A stretch of 64,000 bases of DNA from Streptomyces sp. HUAS 15-9. Lineage in GTDB: Bacteria; Actinomycetota; Actinomycetes; Streptomycetales; Streptomycetaceae. A program made the position numbers and the translations under genes. Shown piece by piece: positions 1 to 8,560 of the stretch; position 1 is the stretch's first letter, and every line of letters starts with the position of its first letter. The DNA lies in assembly GCF_025642155.1 (NCBI RefSeq), contig NZ_CP106798.1:6138001-6202000 (forward strand). The letters are read 5' to 3'. Under the pieces are notes generated by a model that was not told where the DNA came from, did no database searches, and saw nothing but the letters and a program-made list of their open reading frames with translations.

Positions 1-1229
1 CGACGACCGTCGGTTCGAAGATCCTCGAGGGCTGGATCCCGCCGTACGACGCGACGCTCACCAAGCGGCTGAAGGCCGCCGACGTGGTCATCCTCGGCAA
101 GACCAACATGGACGAGTTCGCCATGGGGTCCTCGACGGAGAACAGCGCCTTCGGGCCCACCGGCAACCCCTGGGACCTCACCAAGATCCCCGGCGGTTCC
201 GGCGGCGGCTCCAGCGCCGCCCTCGCCTCCTTCCAGGCCCCGCTCGCCATCGGCACCGACACCGGCGGCTCCATCCGTCAGCCGGCCGCCGTCACCGGCA
301 CGGTCGGTGTGAAGCCGACCTACGGCGCGGTCTCCCGGTTCGGCATGGTCGCCTTCTCGTCCTCCCTCGACCAGGGTGGGCCCTGCGCCCGTACGGTCCT
401 GGACGCGGCGCTGCTGCACGAGGTGATCGCCGGACACGACCCGCTCGACTCCACCTCCATCGACGCCCCGGTGCCGCCGGTGGTCGAGGCCGCCCGCAAC
501 GGCAGCGTCCAGGGCATGCGGATCGGTGTGGTCAAGCAGTTCCGCGGCGAGGGCTACCAGGCCGGCGTCATCCAGCGCTTCGACGAGTCCGTCGAACTGC
601 TGAAGGAGCTGGGCGCCGAGATCGTCGAGCTGGACTGCCCGTCCTTCGACCTCGCCCTGTCGGCGTACTACCTGATCGCCCCGTCCGAGTGCTCGTCCAA
701 CCTCGCCCGCTTCGACGGCCTGCGCTACGGCCTGCGGACCGGCGACGACGGCAGCCACTCGGCCGAGGAGGTCACCTCCCTCACCCGTGAGGAGGGTTTC
801 GGCCCCGAGGTCAAGCGCCGCATCATGCTGGGCACGTACGCGCTGAGCTCCGGCTACTACGACGCGTACTACGGCTCCGCGCAGAAGGTCCGCACGCTGA
901 TCACGCGCGACTTCGAGAAGGCCTTCGAGCAGGTCGACGTGATGGTCTCCCCGACGACGCCGACCACCGCCTTCGCGATCGGCGAGCGCGCCGACGACCC
1001 GATGGCGATGTACCTCGCCGACCTGTGCACCATCCCCACCAACCTGGCGGGCAACGCGGCCATGTCGCTGCCCTGCGGTCTGGCCCCGGAGGACGGCCTC
1101 CCGGTCGGTCTGCAGATCATCGCCCCGGCGCTGAAGGACGACCGTCTTTACAAGGTCGGCGCCGCTGTCGAGGCCGCGTTCGTGGAAAAGTGGGGTCACC
1201 CGCTGCTCGAGGAGGCTCCGTCGCTGTGA
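1..1229 (+). CDS. gatA: Asp-tRNA(Asn)/Glu-tRNA(Gln) amidotransferase subunit A, 5' end cut by window
   Basis: Amidase subunit of the GatCAB complex, which releases ammonia from glutamine to convert Glu-tRNA(Gln) to Gln-tRNA(Gln) in the cytoplasm. The reading frame is open from base 3, so the gene starts left of the window; about 408 codons are visible and roughly the first 90 residues, including the catalytic lysine, are missing. The amidase signature is clear: the glycine/serine loop GGSGGGSS carries the cis-serine, and [10 protein letters not shown] carries the nucleophilic serine. The TGA stop overlaps the GTG of the next small gene, and gatB follows 250 bases on, so all three are likely one operon. 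Identification is certain from family motifs and context. Confidence 0.97.
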   Translation, partial: TTVGSKILEGWIPPYDATLTKRLKAADVVILGKTNMDEFAMGSSTENSAFGPTGNPWDLTKIPGGSGGGSSAALASFQAPLAIGTDTGGSIRQPAAVTGTVGVKPTYGAVSRFGMVAFSSSLDQGGPCARTVLDAALLHEVIAGHDPLDSTSIDAPVPPVVEAARNGSVQGMRIGVVKQFRGEGYQAGVIQRFDESVELLKELGAEIVELDCPSFDLALSAYYLIAPSECSSNLARFDGLRYGLRTGDDGSHSAEEVTSLTREEGFGPEVKRRIMLGTYALSSGYYDAYYGSAQKVRTLITRDFEKAFEQVDVMVSPTTPTTAFAIGERADDPMAMYLADLCTIPTNLAGNAAMSLPCGLAPEDGLPVGLQIIAPALKDDRLYKVGAAVEAAFVEKWGHPLLEEAPSL

Positions 1230-1468
1230 GCAATGCACTGTCGAAGGCCAAGGGCTTCAAGAAGTCCAAGTCCGGTACGTACCTGTCGATGGCAACGACC
1301 GCGTTCGGCGCGATCGGTGTCACCAAGCAGATCAAGAAGGCTCGCGCCGAGCACGACACGCTGCGGCTCATCGACGCCACCGTCTCCGCGGTCGCGATCG
1401 TCACCGGCCTCGCCATCCTGTACCGCGAGCTGAAGCGGCTGGGCGACGACGACGTCCTGCTGGGCTGA
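1226..1468 (+). CDS. small conserved membrane protein between gatA and gatB
   Basis: 80-residue protein of unknown function. The GTG start overlaps the gatA stop as GTGA, implying translational coupling. The N-terminus is lysine-rich ([11 protein letters not shown]). The middle has a weak hydrophobic stretch ([11 protein letters not shown]), and residues about 49-62 form a better membrane helix ([14 protein letters not shown]), followed by a charged tail ([11 protein letters not shown]). Third-position G+C is high, supporting real coding. In S. coelicolor I recall a similar small gene in the same place (SCO5500). Its position inside a tRNA-amidotransferase operon is odd and may point to membrane association of GatCAB, but that is inference. 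Confidence 0.85.
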   Translation: MSNALSKAKGFKKSKSGTYLSMATTAFGAIGVTKQIKKARAEHDTLRLIDATVSAVAIVTGLAILYRELKRLGDDDVLLG

Positions 1469-1483
1469 GAGGGAAGTTTCACC

Positions 1484-2998
1484 GTGACCACCACGACCGA
1501 CCTGGTGTCGTACGAAGATGCGCTGGCGTCGTACGACCCCGTCATGGGCCTCGAGGTCCATGTCGAACTCGGCACCAAGACCAAGATGTTCTGCGGGTGT
1601 TCGACCGAGCTGGGCGCCGAGCCCAACTCGCAGACCTGCCCGACCTGCCTCGGCCTGCCCGGCTCGCTCCCGGTCGTCAACGCGACCGGCGTCGAGTCCG
1701 CGATCAAGATCGGTCTCGCGCTGCACTGCGAGATCGCCGAGTGGTGCCGCTTCGCCCGGAAGAACTACTTCTATCCGGACATGCCGAAGAACTTCCAGAC
1801 CTCCCAGTACGACGAGCCGATCGCCTACAACGGCTACCTCGACGTACAGCTGGAGGACGGCGAGACCTTCCGCGTGGAGATCGAGCGCGCCCACATGGAG
1901 GAGGACACCGGCAAGTCGACGCACGTCGGCGGCGCCACCGGCCGCATCCACGGCGCGCAGCACTCGCTGCTGGACTACAACCGCGCCGGCATCCCGCTCA
2001 TCGAGATCGTCACCAAGCCGATCGTCGGTGCCGGGGAGCGCGCTCCCGAGGTCGCCCGGGCGTACGTCCGTGAGCTGCGCGAGCTCATCAAGGCGCTCGG
2101 CGTGTCCGAGGCCCGTATGGAGATGGGCCAGATGCGCTGCGACGTGAACCTGTCGCTGATGCCCAAGGGCGGTGACAAGTTCGGCACGCGCTCCGAGACG
2201 AAGAACGTCAACTCGCTGCGTTCCGTGGAGCGCGCGGCCCGCTTCGAGATCATGCGGCACGCGGCCGTGCTCGACGGCGGTGGCAAGGTCATCCAGGAGA
2301 CCCGTCACTTCCACGAGGACACCGGGTCCACGACCTCGGGCCGCGTGAAGGAGGAGGCCGAGGACTACCGGTACTTCCCGGAGCCCGACCTCGTCCCGGT
2401 GGCCCCCTCCCGCGAGTGGGTCGAGCAGATCCGCGCCGCGCTGCCGGAGATGCCGCTTGCCCGCCGCACCCGTCTGCTGGCGGAGTGGGGCATCTCGGCC
2501 ACCGACATGCAGGCGATCCTCAACGCGGGCGCGCTGGACCCGATCGTCGCCACGATCGACGCCGGTGCCGGCGCGGCCTCGGCCCGCAAGTGGTGGATGG
2601 GTGAGCTGGCGCGCAGCGCCAACGAGTCGGGCAAGGCGCTCGACGAGCTGGCCATCACGCCCGAGCAGGTCGCCCGGATCGCCCACCTGGTCTCCTCCGG
2701 TGACCTGAACGACAAGCTGGCCCGTCAGGTCATCGAGGGCGTCCTCGCGGGCGAGGGCACCCCGGACGAGGTCGTCGAGAAGCGCGGTCTGAAGGTCGTC
2801 TCCGACGAGGGCGCGCTGACGGCCGCCGTCGAGGAGGCCATCGCCGGCAACCCGGGCATCGCCGACAAGATCCGCGGCGGCAAGGTGGCCGCGGTGGGCG
2901 CCCTGGTCGGCGCGGTCATGAAGGCCACCCGCGGCCAGGCCGACGCGGCCCGCGTCAAGGGGCTGATCCTGGAGAAGCTGGGCGTCGGCGAGGGCTGA
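1484..2998 (+). CDS. gatB: Asp-tRNA(Asn)/Glu-tRNA(Gln) amidotransferase subunit B
   Basis: 504-residue kinase and tRNA-binding subunit of GatCAB; it activates the misacylated Glu or Asp side chain with ATP before amidation. The N-terminal signature ([20 protein letters not shown]) is present. The zinc-site cysteines CGC and CPTC lie at about residues 37-54, and the [16 protein letters not shown] motif follows. The C-terminal third is the helical YqeY-like domain that contacts tRNA. The GTG start sits about 10 bases after a GAGAGGGA purine stretch. It is the last gene of the gatA operon and is followed by a perfect terminator hairpin. Confidence 0.97.
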   Translation: MTTTTDLVSYEDALASYDPVMGLEVHVELGTKTKMFCGCSTELGAEPNSQTCPTCLGLPGSLPVVNATGVESAIKIGLALHCEIAEWCRFARKNYFYPDMPKNFQTSQYDEPIAYNGYLDVQLEDGETFRVEIERAHMEEDTGKSTHVGGATGRIHGAQHSLLDYNRAGIPLIEIVTKPIVGAGERAPEVARAYVRELRELIKALGVSEARMEMGQMRCDVNLSLMPKGGDKFGTRSETKNVNSLRSVERAARFEIMRHAAVLDGGGKVIQETRHFHEDTGSTTSGRVKEEAEDYRYFPEPDLVPVAPSREWVEQIRAALPEMPLARRTRLLAEWGISATDMQAILNAGALDPIVATIDAGAGAASARKWWMGELARSANESGKALDELAITPEQVARIAHLVSSGDLNDKLARQVIEGVLAGEGTPDEVVEKRGLKVVSDEGALTAAVEEAIAGNPGIADKIRGGKVAAVGALVGAVMKATRGQADAARVKGLILEKLGVGEG

Positions 2999-3010
2999 GT
3001 CCCGCGTGTG

Positions 3011-3045
3011 GTACGGCCCCGGAGGCGTCGCCTCCGGGGCCGTAC
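3011..3045. terminator. bidirectional hairpin terminator between gatB and methyltransferase
   Basis: Perfect 16-bp inverted repeat, 3011-3026 against 3030-3045, with a 3-base loop (gtc). It lies 12 bases after the gatB stop and directly before the end of the convergent methyltransferase gene. There is no T run, as is usual for Streptomyces hairpins. Confidence 0.85.
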
Positions 3046-3047
3046 GG

Positions 3048-3881
3048 CTATCTACGGCGTCCCACGACCCGTATGAAGCCCAGTGCGCGGCCCTCGTCCG
3101 CGCGGACCATCTCGCCGACCCGGCGGGCCATCGTGCGATGGAACTCCTCCGGGCTCTCCTCGGCGACCACCTCGCACCACAGCAGCCAGTCCCGCCAGCC
3201 GTCCGGCTGCCAGTCGGCCGCCTCGACCTCGACGGCCCCGCCGCGCGTCCAGTGGCGCCGCCACCAGTCGGGGGAGTGGAAGCACCAGAAGTCCGGCTCC
3301 CACCACGGCGCGAGATGCGCCGGCGGCTCCGTGCCCCGCGGCTCCTCGCGAAGTGCCGGTACGACGACGCCGATCCGTCCGCCGGGCTTCAGCAGCCGGG
3401 TCAGTGTGGGCAGATACAGGTCGTCCGTGCCGAAGTACTGGTACGCGTCGACGGAGACGATCGCGTCGAACGTCCCCTCGCCGAAGGGCAGAGCGTGCGC
3501 CTCGGCGTGCACGGGCAGCACCCGGTCGGCGACGCCGGCCTCGGCGATCCGGGCGGCGTTGTCGTCGGGCTTCACCCACAGGTCGGCGGCGACGACCTGG
3601 ACGTCGTACTCCCGGGCGAGGAAGACGGAGGTCATGGCGCGGCCGCAGCCCAGGTCGAGGACGCGCGCCCCGGGGCGCAGATCCGCCAGGCCGAGCGCGG
3701 GCGCCAGCCACTCCAGCAGCCACAGGGCGTGCGGGCCCATCTGGTTCTCGATGGTCCAGCGGACGTCGTAGCGGTCGCTGCGCGGGTGGCGGGGGTCGGT
3801 CAGGCGGTCGGCCAGAGGGGTGTCAGGGTTGTCGGAGGTCGTGGATGTCTTGGATGTGGCGTCGGACATGCTGTCGGACAT
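3048..3881 (-). CDS. SAM-dependent class I methyltransferase
   Basis: 277 residues with the Rossmann-fold motif I VLDLGCGRA at about residues 93-101, an acidic residue after strand 2 (VVAADLW) and the post-I and motif IV regions (FDAIVSVDAYQYFGTDD). This is the methyltransferase type 11/25 layout. The first 35 residues are low-complexity, Ser/Asp/Thr-rich and probably disordered. The substrate cannot be told; the Trp-rich C-terminal half (PWWEPDFWCFHSPDWWRRHW) resembles uncharacterised actinobacterial members. Transcribed toward gatB and divergent from the small membrane protein at 4074. M5 is an alternative start. Confidence 0.88.
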   Translation of the reverse strand: MSDSMSDATSKTSTTSDNPDTPLADRLTDPRHPRSDRYDVRWTIENQMGPHALWLLEWLAPALGLADLRPGARVLDLGCGRAMTSVFLAREYDVQVVAADLWVKPDDNAARIAEAGVADRVLPVHAEAHALPFGEGTFDAIVSVDAYQYFGTDDLYLPTLTRLLKPGGRIGVVVPALREEPRGTEPPAHLAPWWEPDFWCFHSPDWWRRHWTRGGAVEVEAADWQPDGWRDWLLWCEVVAEESPEEFHRTMARRVGEMVRADEGRALGFIRVVGRRR

Positions 3882-4073
3882 CGGTGAACGGGCTCCTTGA
3901 GTCCTTCGTACGGGAGAGGTATGCGGAGGAGCTCGGTCGGACCGTCGAACAACGCACCTGCTTCGGTCGGCGGCGAGGTGCCGGCTTCGGGGACCGCGGA
4001 CGCCGGGACGCTAACAGCGCTTCCCGCTCCCCGCACCCGCATTGTTCAGGCACACGTACTACGCTCGCCCGCC

Positions 4074-4418
4074 ATGAGTGGACGCACGGATTCCGATACC
4101 CGAACCGAGACGGCCGAGGTGGACGGCGCAGCCGACATGGACGACGTGGACGACGACGAAGAGGACCCCGCCGGTCAGGCGCGCCGGGCCCGCTGGACGG
4201 CGACCGGCACCGGAGCCCTGCTGTCCCTCGCGGGCCTGGCGGCGGCCCTGTTGCGCCTGAGCGGTGCCGCCCCGGTGCTCGTCCCGGCCGCCTACGCCTT
4301 CGGGGCCGCCGTGTGCACGTTCGCCGCGGTGCTCGGCTCCCGGGGCCGTACCCGCCGGGCCCTGTGGCTGCTGATCGTGGGCACGATGATCATGGCGCTG
4401 GGGGACCAGTTCGACTGA
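4074..4418 (+). CDS. small membrane protein with acidic N-terminus
   Basis: 114 residues, function unknown. The first 40 residues are strongly acidic (DMDDVDDDEEDPAG) and cytoplasmic in appearance. Three hydrophobic segments follow (ALLSLAGLAAALLRL, PVLVPAAYAFGAAVCTFAAVL, ALWLLIVGTMIMALG), linked by Arg-rich turns (SRGRTRR). The ATG at 4074 is chosen because the upstream in-frame region reads as poor-quality coding sequence and lies in the divergent promoter region. The stop is followed by about 200 bases without a gene that are relatively A+T-rich near 4495-4545 and probably hold the promoter of the next gene. Confidence 0.78.
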   Translation: MSGRTDSDTRTETAEVDGAADMDDVDDDEEDPAGQARRARWTATGTGALLSLAGLAAALLRLSGAAPVLVPAAYAFGAAVCTFAAVLGSRGRTRRALWLLIVGTMIMALGDQFD

Positions 4419-4621
4419 AGTGCGCGGCGGGGCGACAGAGTTCACCGAACTGTCCTGTGATGTGCCTCCCACTCTGGTGGAGAACCCCCGGAACGCGATA
4501 AACGATCACTTTCACCTGCAAGAGTGCCTTCCGATTGCTCATGCGTTCTTTGCGGGCTGTTCAGTTCATGGACGATCCTTCCCGGTCAAAGATCCTCAAA
4601 TCGTCACCTGGGAGCACGTCC

Positions 4622-6850
4622 GTGGCAGCCCTTGCGCGTTGGTGTGTCCGGCACCGCCTGGTCGCCGTTCTGCTCTGGCTCCTCGCGTTCGGCGGGGCCA
4701 CCGCGGCCGCCGCCGTCACCGGCTCCGCGTACTCCAACGACTACGAGGTGCCCGGCACCGAGTCGGGCCGCGCCGCCCAGCTGCTGCGGGAGGGCTTCCC
4801 GGGCCTCGGCGGCGACACCGACACCGTCGTCTGGCACACCACCTCGGGCACCGTCCGCGCCGCCGACGTCGAGCAGACGATGACCCGCACCCTCGACGAG
4901 ATCGCCGACCTGCCCGGTGTGTCCTCCGTGACCAGCCCCTACGAGGGCCGGGGCACCCGTCGCATCAGCCACGACCGACACACCGCCTACGCCACCGTCA
5001 CCTTCGCCGACCCGGCCGAGGACATCGACAAGGCCGAGGCTCTGGCCGTCGTCCGCGCCGCCAGGTCCGCCGAGGCCGACGGGCTCCAGGTCGAGCTCGG
5101 CGGCAGCGCCGTCGGGCTCACCGAGTCGTCGAGCGGGCATGTCGCCGAGGCGGTCGGCGTGGTCGTCGCCGCCGTCGTGCTGTTCCTCGCCTTCGGCTCG
5201 CTCGCCGCCTCCCTGCTGCCCATCGCCACCGCGCTGGTGGGCGTCGGCACCGCGTACGCCGTGATCGTGCTGCTCGGACACGCCATGACCGTCGCCGACT
5301 TCGCGCCCATGCTCGGCATGCTCATCGGACTGGGCGTCGGCATCGACTACGCGCTGTTCATCGTGACGCGACACCGGCGCGGGCTGAAGCGCGGCCTGAC
5401 CGTCACCGAGGCCGCCACCGACGCCGTCGCCACCACGGGCCGCGCGGTCGTGTTCGCGGGCGCCACCGTTTGCATCGCCCTGCTGGGCATGCTGATCCTG
5501 CGGCTGAGCTTCCTCAACGGCGTCGCCGTCGCCGCCTCGCTGGCGGTCGTGCTCACCGTCGCGGCCTCCGTCACCCTGCTGCCCGCCCTGCTGTCCTGGA
5601 TCGGACCCCGCGCCCTGAGCCGCCGGGAGCGGCGCAGGCTGGCCCGGCGCGGGCCGCGGCCGGAGCTGCCGACCGGACTGGCCGCCCGCTGGTCCGCCTT
5701 CGTCGAGCGCCACCCCAAGCTGCTCGGCACCCTCGCCGTGGCCGTCATCACGGCCCTCGCACTGCCCACGCTCTCCCTCCGCCTCGGCACGTCCGACCAG
5801 GGCAACGACCCCGAGGCGTCGACCACACGACAGGCGTACGACCTGCTCGCCGAGGGTTTCGGACCCGGCGTCAACGGCCCGCTGACCCTGGTCACCCGGG
5901 TCGACGGCGCCGCGGACCGGCTCGCCCTCGACAACCTCGACACCACGCTGCGCGAGACCGCGGGCGTCGCCTCGGCGACACCGGCCAGGTTCGACACCGG
6001 CGGCGGCACCGCCTACCTCACCGTCGTCCCCGACTCCGCGCCCCAGTCGCGGCGCACCAGCGACCTGGTCGACCGGCTGCGTACCGAGGTCCTCCCGCGC
6101 GCGGAGACCGGCACCTCGCTCGATCTACAGGTGGGTGGAGTGACCGCCGGCTACGACGACTTCGCCGCGGTGATCGTCGGCAAGCTGCCGCTGTTCGTCG
6201 GCGTCGTCATCGGACTCGGCTGCGTGCTGCTCCTGCTCGCCTTCCGCTCGCTCGGCATCCCGCTGAAGGCCGCCGCCATGAACATCGCCGCCGTCGCCGC
6301 CGCCTTCGGCATCGTCGTCGCGGTCTTCCAGTGGGGCTGGGGCAGCGAACCGCTCGGCCTCGGCCGGGCCGGCCCCATCGAGCCCTTCCTCCCCGTGATC
6401 ATGGTGTCGGTCCTCTTCGGACTCTCCATGGACTACCAGGTCTTCCTGGTCAGCCGGATGTACGAGGAGTGGCTGGAGACCGGCGACAACCGGCGGGCCG
6501 TCCGCGTCGGGCTGGCCGAGACCAGCCGGGTGATCAACTCCGCCGCGGTCATCATGATCTCCGTCTTCCTCGCCTTCGTGCTCAGCGGCGACCGCGTGAT
6601 CGCCATGTTCGGTATCGCGCTGGCCTCCGCGGTCGCCCTGGACGCCTTCGTCCTGCGCACCCTCCTCGTGCCCGCCCTGATGCATCTGCTCGGCGGCGCC
6701 AACTGGTGGCTCCCGCGCTGGCTGGACCGCCGTATGCCGCGGATCAGCATCGAACCGCCCGAGTGCCGCGCCGCCCATGAGAGGCTCACCGAGGCCATGG
6801 AGGAACTGACGAAGGAGCGGCGGCAGGATGTACGCGATTTCCCTGGGTGA
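4622..6850 (+). CDS. MMPL/RND-family membrane transporter
   Basis: About 742 residues from the GTG at 4622, which has GGGAG seven bases upstream; the frame is open further upstream to 4535 but without a good ribosome site. The structure is typical of MMPL transporters: one N-terminal helix (LVAVLLWLLAFGG), an extracytoplasmic domain, five helices, then a repeat of the same plan. The conserved DYALFIVTRHR and DYQVFLVSRMYEEW motifs occur at the ends of matching helices. Members export lipids or small hydrophobic molecules, driven by the proton gradient; substrate unknown here. The gene end overlaps the next acetyltransferase start by 23 bases, implying co-expression. Confidence 0.93.
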   Translation: MAALARWCVRHRLVAVLLWLLAFGGATAAAAVTGSAYSNDYEVPGTESGRAAQLLREGFPGLGGDTDTVVWHTTSGTVRAADVEQTMTRTLDEIADLPGVSSVTSPYEGRGTRRISHDRHTAYATVTFADPAEDIDKAEALAVVRAARSAEADGLQVELGGSAVGLTESSSGHVAEAVGVVVAAVVLFLAFGSLAASLLPIATALVGVGTAYAVIVLLGHAMTVADFAPMLGMLIGLGVGIDYALFIVTRHRRGLKRGLTVTEAATDAVATTGRAVVFAGATVCIALLGMLILRLSFLNGVAVAASLAVVLTVAASVTLLPALLSWIGPRALSRRERRRLARRGPRPELPTGLAARWSAFVERHPKLLGTLAVAVITALALPTLSLRLGTSDQGNDPEASTTRQAYDLLAEGFGPGVNGPLTLVTRVDGAADRLALDNLDTTLRETAGVASATPARFDTGGGTAYLTVVPDSAPQSRRTSDLVDRLRTEVLPRAETGTSLDLQVGGVTAGYDDFAAVIVGKLPLFVGVVIGLGCVLLLLAFRSLGIPLKAAAMNIAAVAAAFGIVVAVFQWGWGSEPLGLGRAGPIEPFLPVIMVSVLFGLSMDYQVFLVSRMYEEWLETGDNRRAVRVGLAETSRVINSAAVIMISVFLAFVLSGDRVIAMFGIALASAVALDAFVLRTLLVPALMHLLGGANWWLPRWLDRRMPRISIEPPECRAAHERLTEAMEELTKERRQDVRDFPG

Positions 6851-7403
6851 CGACGGCGCCGAACTGCGCCCCCTGGAGCCCTGGCACGCCGAGGAGTTCC
6901 TGGCGCACCTCGACCGGGGGCGGGAGTTCATCGGCCAGTACATCGGCTTCGGGGCGCGGGAGACGGACGTGGACTCCGCGCGGGCCCTGCTCACCTCCTA
7001 CGCCGAGAAGCGCGCCGCGGACAGCGGCAGCCTGCACGGGATCTGGCTGGACGGGAAGCTCGTCGGCGGGGTGCTGTTCCGGACCTTCGACGCCGCGCAG
7101 GGCAACTGCGAGGCCGGCTGCTGGCTGGAGCCCGCCGCGGCCGGACGGGGACTCGTCACCCGCGCGATCACGGTCCTCATCGACTGGGCGGTCGACGAGC
7201 GCGGGATGCACCGCGTGGAGTGGTACGCGGCGACCGCCAACGGGCCGAGCATCAACGTCGCCCGGCGGCTGGGGATGACCCGGGACGCGGTGCTCCGCGA
7301 GAGCCGCCTGCACCGGGGGGTGCGGCACGACATCGAGGTGTGGTCGGTACTGGCACCCGAGTGGCGAGCGGCACGCGCGCGTGCGTCCCGCGGCGATCAT
7401 TAA
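6828..7403 (+). CDS. GNAT-family N-acetyltransferase (RimL-like)
   Basis: 191 residues. The layout is that of RimJ/RimL ribosomal-protein or antibiotic acetyltransferases: an N-terminal LRPLEPWHAEEF strand-helix, an IWLDGKLVGGVLFR core, the acetyl-CoA-binding region GCWLEPAAAGRGLVTRAI (the R/Q-x-x-G-x-G/A equivalent), then HRVEWYAATANGPSINVARRLGM. It starts inside the 3' end of the MMPL gene with AAGGAG about 15 bases upstream. The acceptor is unknown; coupling to a transporter suggests, but does not prove, a shared small-molecule substrate. Confidence 0.9.
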   Translation: MYAISLGDDGAELRPLEPWHAEEFLAHLDRGREFIGQYIGFGARETDVDSARALLTSYAEKRAADSGSLHGIWLDGKLVGGVLFRTFDAAQGNCEAGCWLEPAAAGRGLVTRAITVLIDWAVDERGMHRVEWYAATANGPSINVARRLGMTRDAVLRESRLHRGVRHDIEVWSVLAPEWRAARARASRGDH

Positions 7404-7438
7404 GGGACCTCTCAGACAGCCTCCGTACGGTGCGGGGC

Positions 7439-8014
7439 ATGGCAACGAAGACAGACGACGGTGCCGGGACGGGCACCGAGGTGAAGAACGACAACGACGC
7501 GAAGAACGCCGATCCGGCGGTGGACGTCACCGAGGCCGAGGACCGGCCCGATGACGTGGCCGAACCCGAGACGGCCGATGAGACAGCCGATGAGACAGCT
7601 GCCGCGGAGGGCGAGGGCCCCTCGGGCGTCGGCCAGGGCGCCGCAGCCGTCGTCTCCGCCGTCCTGGGCCTCGTCTCGCTCACGGGCGGCTGGGTCGGCA
7701 CCGTGGCCGCGGCCCGCGAGACCCTCATAGGCCAGCTCCGGACCGCGTCGAACGCGGCCGTCGCCCAGCAGATCAAGGAGGTGTACGGCGACGCCTGGCA
7801 CACCACCGCGCTGTGGGCCGGCCTGTTCGCCCTGACCGCGCTGATCACCGGCGTCGCCGTCCTGGCCCGTCCCGCGTTCGGCACCCCCGGCAGGCCGCAG
7901 GCCCCCTGGATCAAGTCGGTCGCCTGGGCGGGCGTCTCGCTCGGCGTCATCGGCCTGCTCCTGGCCGTCCTCAAGTACTCCGACGCACTCCTCGCGCTGC
8001 CGACCACGAGCTGA
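7439..8014 (+). CDS. membrane protein with long acidic N-terminal tail
   Basis: 191 residues, no recognised family. Residues 1-58 are hydrophilic and acidic with a short repeat (ADETADET, from a tandem duplication around 7571-7598). Three membrane spans follow: GAAAVVSAVLGLVSLTGGWV, ALWAGLFALTALITGVAVL and WAGVSLGVIGLLLAVL. Between spans 1 and 2 lies a polar loop (LRTASNAAVAQQIKEVYGDAW) that probably faces outside. An in-frame GTG three codons upstream is a possible start. A strong two-tier hairpin follows the stop. Confidence 0.8.
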   Translation: MATKTDDGAGTGTEVKNDNDAKNADPAVDVTEAEDRPDDVAEPETADETADETAAAEGEGPSGVGQGAAAVVSAVLGLVSLTGGWVGTVAAARETLIGQLRTASNAAVAQQIKEVYGDAWHTTALWAGLFALTALITGVAVLARPAFGTPGRPQAPWIKSVAWAGVSLGVIGLLLAVLKYSDALLALPTTS

Positions 8015-8029
8015 ATCACCCCGGTCCAC

Positions 8030-8080
8030 AAGGGGCCTTAGGGCATCCGTAAGCACCTTACGGAGCTCCTAAGGCCCCTT
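8030..8080. terminator. two-tier hairpin terminator
   Basis: Outer 13-bp stem AAGGGGCCTTAGG (8030-8042) pairs with 8068-8080. An inner 7-bp stem CCGTAAG/CTTACGG (8047-8053 with 8057-8063) closes a CAC loop. It sits 15 bases after the upstream stop codon. Confidence 0.85.
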
Positions 8081-8210
8081 ACGCGCGTCCAGGGCCCGTC
8101 GCCCGCCCCAAGATGCGGAACTCTCCCGATGTGGCACACCCCCCTGGGAGACGAAGGTAGAGGCATCGCAGAGAGCGAAGCCCGAAACCGAACTCACTGG
8201 GGGACACACC

Positions 8211-8399
8211 GTGTTCGAGTACGAACTCCACCGATTCCGTGCCGCCGAACTGCTCCGCCGGGCCGAGCACGAGCGCCTGGCCCGCGCGGCCGTACGCGGC
8301 CGTCGCGCCGCCCGCCGAGAGGAGGAGGCCCACCGGGCCGCCACGGCCGAGGCCCATACCGACCGCCCACGCAGGCCCCGATTCGCCCGTGCCGCATGA
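8211..8399 (+). CDS. small basic helical protein upstream of LuxR regulator
   Basis: 62 residues from a GTG start with a GGGGGAC ribosome site. The composition is dominated by Arg, Ala and Glu, with a heptad-like pattern (FEYELHRFRAAELLRRAEHERL) suggesting one long helix. Similar short proteins occur in many Streptomyces next to regulator genes, from memory. The function is unknown; high third-position G+C and a good ribosome site support translation. Confidence 0.72.
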   Translation: MFEYELHRFRAAELLRRAEHERLARAAVRGRRAARREEEAHRAATAEAHTDRPRRPRFARAA

Positions 8400-8560
8400 C
8401 CGTCGGGACGGGGGAGGGCGGCCGCACGGGGGTCGGCCGCCTCCTCCCGTACGGCCGTGGGGAACGTTCCCCGGTCCGCCGTACGACACCTGTCGCGTCC
8501 GGTACGACGAATGCCGTCGCCCTGTGGAAAACCGATGCCGTGCTGTCGGACCCCCGTGCG

